A program made the position numbers and the translations under genes. Shown piece after piece: positions 59,841 through 64,000 of a stretch of 64,000 nt of DNA. The stretch is from Natronosalvus caseinilyticus (GTDB taxonomy: Archaea; Halobacteriota; Halobacteria; Halobacteriales; Natrialbaceae): positions 1,426,001 to 1,490,000 of the forward strand of contig NZ_CP071596.1 in NCBI RefSeq assembly GCF_017357105.1. The letters are read 5' to 3'. Position 1 is the stretch's first letter. Every line of letters begins with the position of its first letter. The notes beneath the pieces were generated by a model, which saw only the letters and a list, made by a program, of their open reading frames with translations, was not told the origin of the DNA and did not search any database.

Positions 59841-59886
59841 ACGCGAGAGCAGAACGGATTTACGTCGCGGGCCACTTGGCTCGAGT

Positions 59887-60498
59887 ATGGATTACGAAGC
59901 GAGCCTCGAGCGCGCGATGGAGAACGTCCCCGACATCGGCGGGGACGACGACCGACTGCAGATTCCCGACGCCCAGACCCAGAAGGACGGCGCCTTCACC
60001 CGGTTTACCAACCTCGGCGAGATCGCGGACGTCCTCTCGCGAGAGACCGACCACCTGCACCGATTCGTCCAGCGAGAACTCGGGACGAACGGGAAACTGG
60101 CCGACGGTCGCGGCCGGTACAACGGTTCGTTCTCCGGTCAGGACTTCGACGCCGCAATCGACGCCTACGTCGAAGAGTACGTCCGCTGTTCGGAGTGTGG
60201 CCTGCCCGACACCCGACTCGTCCGCGAGGACCGCACCCCGATGCTCCGGTGTGACGCCTGTGGGGCGTTCCGCCCGGTCACGAAGCGCTCCTCGAGCGCC
60301 CAGCAACAGACCCAGCGCGAGGCCGTCGAGGAAGGCCAGACCTACACGGTCGAGATCACGGGCACGGGACGCAAAGGCGACGGGGTCGCCGAGAAGGGCG
60401 AGTACACAATCTTCGTTCCCGGCGCGAGCGAGGGCGACGTCGTCGACATCTACATCAAGAACATCTCGGGCAACCTGGCGTTCGCTCGAATCGACTGA
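59887..60498 (+). CDS. aIF2-beta-like translation factor with C-terminal TRAM domain
   Basis: 203 residues. Residues 1-135 are aIF2-beta: DAQTQKDGAFTRFTNLGEIAD, VQRELGTNGKLADGRGRYNG and the zinc ribbon CSECGLPDTRLVRED / RCDACGAF. Residues 145-203 are a TRAM domain (GQTYTVEITGTGRKGDGVAE, FVPGASEGDVVDIYI), an RNA-binding beta barrel. This fusion is typical of haloarchaea and exists beside ordinary aIF2-beta. It probably binds initiator tRNA complexes or other RNA. Same direction as the MCM-like gene 46 bases upstream. Confidence 0.9.
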   Translation: MDYEASLERAMENVPDIGGDDDRLQIPDAQTQKDGAFTRFTNLGEIADVLSRETDHLHRFVQRELGTNGKLADGRGRYNGSFSGQDFDAAIDAYVEEYVRCSECGLPDTRLVREDRTPMLRCDACGAFRPVTKRSSSAQQQTQREAVEEGQTYTVEITGTGRKGDGVAEKGEYTIFVPGASEGDVVDIYIKNISGNLAFARID

Positions 60499-60571
60499 CC
60501 CTCGAGTTCGCTCGGTCTGGTTGGATGCTACTCTTTGTAATTGGACACGAGCCTTGAGCCGATAGTATCTG

Positions 60572-60794
60572 GTGGGAAAACTTGTTAACCCGTCAGCCGA
60601 CGGGTGGCAGGCGATTTGCTTGTTCGACGGAGGACTGGGCAGTCACGACGTCAGTCCACTCGGGAACGTCGTCGTCGAAGATAGGGGACTCGTTCCTGCC
60701 GCGTCTAGTCGGTACCGATCGCTCCTGCTCGAGAGACGCGAGACGGTCGTGAACGTTGAATTACCAGCAAAAACGAAAAATCTGATTCGCTCGT
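60572..60794 (+). other. Unexplained open stretch, possible TnpB-tail relic
   Basis: The only open frame in this 296-base gap reads GKLVNPSADGWQAICLFDGG and then SHDVSPLGNVVVEDRGLVPA. The style (NP...GWQ, then DVSPLGN, then a degenerate Ser/Arg tail) recalls the low-complexity tails of haloarchaeal tnpB genes, but no hairpin plus GAGGATGTCA is present. It runs into the convergent surface-protein gene. Not enough for a gene call. Confidence 0.25.
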
Positions 60795-62732
60795 CTAGAG
60801 GAACTTCCGGGAGGCTACGAACAGCCCACCGATGACAGCGACGCCGGCAACGCCTGCTGCGACGGCAGCGGTCGTCGAAATCGGGAGCAGCGAGTCGTCG
60901 TCCTCACCTTCCTCGAGGAACGAGCGGACCTCGTCTTCGTCGATCGAGGGGAACTCGCGGTCCCACTCGCCGGGCAGGTGGACGTCGGTGTCCTCGCCGA
61001 CCTGGCGCTGTTCGCGAACTTCGGCCTCGTCAGCGTCCTCGCCGACGAATCCCTCGACGGTAACGTACATCGTCGTCGTCGCGTTCTCGGTCTCGCCGTG
61101 GACCGCTGTGACCGTGAGGCCGTCTTCGGTCTCGAAGGGGACGCCCTCGAGTTCGGTCATGTTGCCGAACGCCGCGGCCGTCTCGAACTCGGCTTCTTCC
61201 TCGGTGATCGACATCGTCGCTTTGGCCGTCTCGAATTCGGCAGCGCGGAAGTTCTCGATGGTGTCGGTGAACTCGTCACCGATCATCGGATCCTGTTCTG
61301 CCATTTGCTCGTACTCGTCGAGGATGCGCTCGAGCAGAGCGTCGTCTTTGGCGGCGTAGTCGTAGACGATGTTGACGTCGCCGTCGACCGTCTCGGCCTC
61401 GAAGGAGAGCGTCGTCTCCGCGATGAACTGCTCGACGTCACGTTCCTCGAGTTCGTCGACGTAGTCGCCCCAGTTCTCGGCGTCGGCCGAGGAACTGAAC
61501 TCCAGACTCGTCTCGTTGGGCGTCTGGGTCATCGAGAGGTCGAACTCGGACGTCTGGACGAGGTCCGCTTCCTTCTGAGCCTCGATCATCTGTCGGGCCT
61601 CGTCGAACTGGTCGGCGAGTTCGTCGTCGACGTCGTCGAGTGATTCGGCGATCTCGATGACGCCCAGGACGACCTGGTCGTAGTTGTGGATCTCGGTGTT
61701 CCAGTTCATGACGACCGTCGAGCCGTTCTGCTCGGCGGAGAACTGGATTTCTTCGATGTGCAACTCAGCGAGGCGGTCGGCGATCGCTCGCGCCTCGGTT
61801 TCGTCGAGGTCGAGTTCGGGATCGTTCTGGAGTTCCATCGCGATCATGTCGGCAACCTGGTCGCTGATGCCGGTGAAGGTCACCGAGTACTCGAGGTCGA
61901 CCGTCGCCGACTCGCCGTTGTCGTCGTAGCTGTAAGACTCGAGCGTGAGGTCGTAGTTCCCGCCAAAGTTCATCGCGACGGACTGGAACTGGCGGTCGAG
62001 GGCGGCGCGTGCGTCCTCCTCGGTGGCCCAGTTGTCCTGCTCGTAGTCGCTGAGCGCTCGCGTTTCGCTCACCGAGAGGTCGTACTGGTCGTCGCTCTGG
62101 GTAAGCGTCATGTCGATGGTGAAGTCGCCCTCTTCAGCGGGGGTCCCGCTGTCGACGGTCATCGTTCCCGAGGACTCGAACGTCGTTGCGGTGGTTCTGG
62201 TCTCTGCGGAGAGGTCGACCGATTCCTCCGTTTCGACGTAGTTACTCTCGTTGATCACCATCGCGAGGTCGGCGTTCGCCGAGTAGGTCGTTCGGGACTG
62301 CTCGAGGTTGACGTCGGCACTGAACTCCTCGTAGGCCTCGACGTCTCGGAACGTGAGGTCGGCCGCACTCGTGACCGACTCGGGGGACATCCGGAACGAG
62401 GCGTCCCCGACCATGCCGAGTTCCTCGCTAGCGTTCTCGTCCATCTCGGTGAAGTCGGCGCCGTAGAGGGCGTGCATGAGTCCCGTTTGGGTCTCGATAC
62501 CGAACGTACCGGAGACGGCCTCCGCGTCGGAGTCGTTGGAGGTCTCCTCGTAGACGAGGACAGCGTCGCCGTTCTCGGAGACGTAGACTTCGTCCGCTTC
62601 GTCGGGGTCCGCGTCGAATTCTTCCTGCGTCGACGCGCCCGAGGTTTGCGTCGCCGCGATGGCCGTCGCCCCGAGACTCGCGACGAGCAAGAGGGACAGC
62701 ACCAGTGCACCAATTTGTTTATTGCGTATCAT
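60795..62732 (-). CDS. Large exported acidic surface protein with C-terminal membrane anchor
   Basis: 645 residues from the ATG at 62732. NKQIGALVLSLLLVASLGAT is a Sec signal; SLLPISTTAAVAAGVAGVAV and the following Gly-rich helix (FVASRKFL end) form a C-terminal anchor. The middle is extremely rich in Asp, Glu, Ser and Thr, with repeated beta-rich blocks such as YDLTLESYSYDDNGESATV and FDLSMTQTPNETSLEFSSS. Asn-x-Ser/Thr sequons (NDS, NAS, NES, NGS, NET, NAT, NMT) are frequent, so it may be a target of the AglB-like enzyme. No named domain is recognised. Confidence 0.75.
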   Translation of the reverse strand: MIRNKQIGALVLSLLLVASLGATAIAATQTSGASTQEEFDADPDEADEVYVSENGDAVLVYEETSNDSDAEAVSGTFGIETQTGLMHALYGADFTEMDENASEELGMVGDASFRMSPESVTSAADLTFRDVEAYEEFSADVNLEQSRTTYSANADLAMVINESNYVETEESVDLSAETRTTATTFESSGTMTVDSGTPAEEGDFTIDMTLTQSDDQYDLSVSETRALSDYEQDNWATEEDARAALDRQFQSVAMNFGGNYDLTLESYSYDDNGESATVDLEYSVTFTGISDQVADMIAMELQNDPELDLDETEARAIADRLAELHIEEIQFSAEQNGSTVVMNWNTEIHNYDQVVLGVIEIAESLDDVDDELADQFDEARQMIEAQKEADLVQTSEFDLSMTQTPNETSLEFSSSADAENWGDYVDELEERDVEQFIAETTLSFEAETVDGDVNIVYDYAAKDDALLERILDEYEQMAEQDPMIGDEFTDTIENFRAAEFETAKATMSITEEEAEFETAAAFGNMTELEGVPFETEDGLTVTAVHGETENATTTMYVTVEGFVGEDADEAEVREQRQVGEDTDVHLPGEWDREFPSIDEDEVRSFLEEGEDDDSLLPISTTAAVAAGVAGVAVIGGLFVASRKFL

Positions 62733-62871
62733 ACCTACTGGTAAGTAGGACACTTCACACGCATAATAGTTTCTGTAGGTGCCTGTTAGCAGACAACAAT
62801 ATTTGCCAGCGAAGATCGCAGACGATTCGTCGGGCTTTTGGCCGCTGACGCCCCATTCGCGAGTACCACCC

Positions 62872-64000
62872 GTGGCCCGCTATCACATCGAGACCTACGG
62901 CTGTACGTCCAATCGCGGCGAGAGCCGCGAGATCGAGCGGCGTCTCCGTGACGCGGGCCACTATCGCGTCGACGGTCCGGAGACGGCCGACGTCGCCATC
63001 CTCAACACCTGTACCGTCGTCGAGAAGACCGAGCGAAACATGCTCGAGCGAGCCACGGAACTGAGCGAGGAGACGGCCGATCTGTTCGTCACCGGCTGTA
63101 TGGCCCTCGCCCAGGGAGAAGAGTTCGCCGGCCTCGACGCCCAGGTCCTCCACTGGGACGAGGTTCCGACCGCGGTCACCAACGGCGAGTGCCCGACGAC
63201 GACGCCCGACGCCGAGCCGATCCTCGACGGTGTCATCGGTATCCTCCCCATCGCACGCGGCTGTATGTCCGACTGCTCGTACTGCATCACGAAGCAGGCA
63301 ACGGGTAAGATCGAGTCGCCGCCGATCGAGGAGAACGTCGAGAAGGCGCGTGCGCTCGTTCACGCGGGGGCGAAAGAACTCCGGATCACCGGCCAGGACA
63401 CCGGCGTCTACGGCTGGGACACCGGCGAACGCAAACTCCACGAACTCCTCGAGCGTATCTGCGCCATCGACGGGGACTTTCGCGTGCGCGTCGGGATGGC
63501 CAACCCGAAGGGCGTCCACGGCATCCGCGAGGAACTCGCCGACGTCTTCGCGGCGAACGACGAACTCTACGACTTCCTGCACGCGCCCGTGCAGTCGGGT
63601 AGCGACGACGTCCTCGGCGACATGCGTCGCCAGCACCAGGTCAGCGAGTACCTCGAGGTCGTCGAAACCTTCGACGAGGCGCTCGGCTACTGGACGCTCT
63701 CGACGGACTTCATCGTCGGCTTCCCGACCGAGACCGACCACGATCACGAGCAGTCGATGGCCCTCCTGCGAGAGACCCGGCCCGAGAAGATCAACGTCAC
63801 CCGGTTCTCGAAGCGACCCGGCACCGACGCCGACGAGATGAAGGGCCTCGGCGGCACGATCAAGAAGGAGCGATCGAAGGCGATGTCCGAGCTCAAACTC
63901 GAGATCGTCGGCGCCGCCTACGAGGAGATGGTCGGCGAAACCCGCGAGGACGTTCTGGTCGTCGAGGAGGGGACGGGCGACTCGGTGAAGTGTCGCGATT
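62872..64000 (+). CDS. tRNA methylthiotransferase (MtaB/CDKAL1 type), partial
   Basis: 376 residues visible from GTG 62872 (VARYHIETYGCTSNRGESRE); it runs off the window. N-terminal UPF0004 domain cysteines in YGCTSN, LNTCTVV and VTGCMAL hold one iron-sulfur cluster. Radical-SAM motif RGCMSDCSYC is the CxxxCxxC site. LRITGQDTGVYGWD and HAPVQSGSDDVL follow, as in MiaB-like enzymes. It converts t6A37 to ms2t6A37 in tRNA, acting after Kae1. The TRAM domain would be beyond the edge. Confidence 0.9.
   Translation, partial: MARYHIETYGCTSNRGESREIERRLRDAGHYRVDGPETADVAILNTCTVVEKTERNMLERATELSEETADLFVTGCMALAQGEEFAGLDAQVLHWDEVPTAVTNGECPTTTPDAEPILDGVIGILPIARGCMSDCSYCITKQATGKIESPPIEENVEKARALVHAGAKELRITGQDTGVYGWDTGERKLHELLERICAIDGDFRVRVGMANPKGVHGIREELADVFAANDELYDFLHAPVQSGSDDVLGDMRRQHQVSEYLEVVETFDEALGYWTLSTDFIVGFPTETDHDHEQSMALLRETRPEKINVTRFSKRPGTDADEMKGLGGTIKKERSKAMSELKLEIVGAAYEEMVGETREDVLVVEEGTGDSVKCRD

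Noticed and set aside
1-64000. CRISPR array or cas genes
   Set aside because: No set of regularly spaced direct repeats of 25-40 bases was seen; the repeated hairpins belong to TnpB element ends.
1-64000. IS200/IS605 TnpA (Y1 transposase)
   Set aside because: No HUH motif or 130-150 residue Y1 protein was found next to any of the four elements.

Overview
The window is chromosomal DNA of a haloarchaeon. The evidence is high GC with very frequent CTCGAG, strongly acidic proteins, TATA-box promoters with leaderless starts, archaeal genes (S24e, S27ae, a Kae1-Bud32 fusion, a TRAM-bearing aIF2-beta-like protein, an AglB-like oligosaccharyltransferase, halocyanin) and Tat-lipobox lipoproteins. The codon style and gene families suggest the Natrialbales, but this is inference. 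I see no rRNA, tRNA or CRISPR array.

Layout. (1) 0-3 kb is accessory DNA: a partial MNT nucleotidyltransferase, a three-gene micro-operon ending in a coiled-coil protein, and a divergent small gene plus HNH nuclease, separated by nested palindromes around one TATA box. (2) 3.2-21.5 kb is a surface-glycan locus: an AglB-like STT3 protein; a markedly AT-rich island (about 5.7-14.6 kb) with flippase, polysaccharide pyruvyl transferase, nitroreductase-like protein, two GT2s, a polymerase-like membrane protein and a sulfatase-fold protein; then GC-rich GT4, a polyprenyl glycosylphosphotransferase, AglF-type nucleotidyltransferase and a DUF4330 pair. Together these could build, flip and transfer a lipid-linked glycan. 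(3) 21.7-35 kb is a patchwork of a beta-helix protein, regulators, a pilin-like gene cut by a TnpB element, decayed toxin-antitoxin modules, a large Tat-exported protein, a TumE-like toxin-antitoxin pair, UppP and stress-type genes. (4) 35-42 kb holds a divergent regulator/DUF7521-like pair and a sensor-ABC exporter operon, then halocyanin and an AAA+ ATPase. (5) 42.3-44.7 kb is the conserved rps24e-rps27ae-kae1/bud32 block. (6) 45-50 kb carries two TnpB elements. (7) 50-64 kb is mostly core: polysaccharide deacetylase, moaC-nnr, acylphosphatase, crtB, a TIGR00300 enzyme, an ATPase-less MCM-like protein, the aIF2-beta-like protein and a tRNA methylthiotransferase, with a TnpB-less element in the middle.

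The most unusual signal is the TnpB set: three full elements and one that has lost the gene, all ending in the same hairpin plus GAGGATGTCA. In two of them tnpB is overlapped by a tiny conserved ORF that resembles a ribbon-helix-helix protein and sits behind a leaderless promoter. In the third the canonical RuvC-II glutamate is missing. Relics are also common: two extra UppP tails, frameshifted VapB/AbrB/PPOX genes and a truncated beta-propeller copy.
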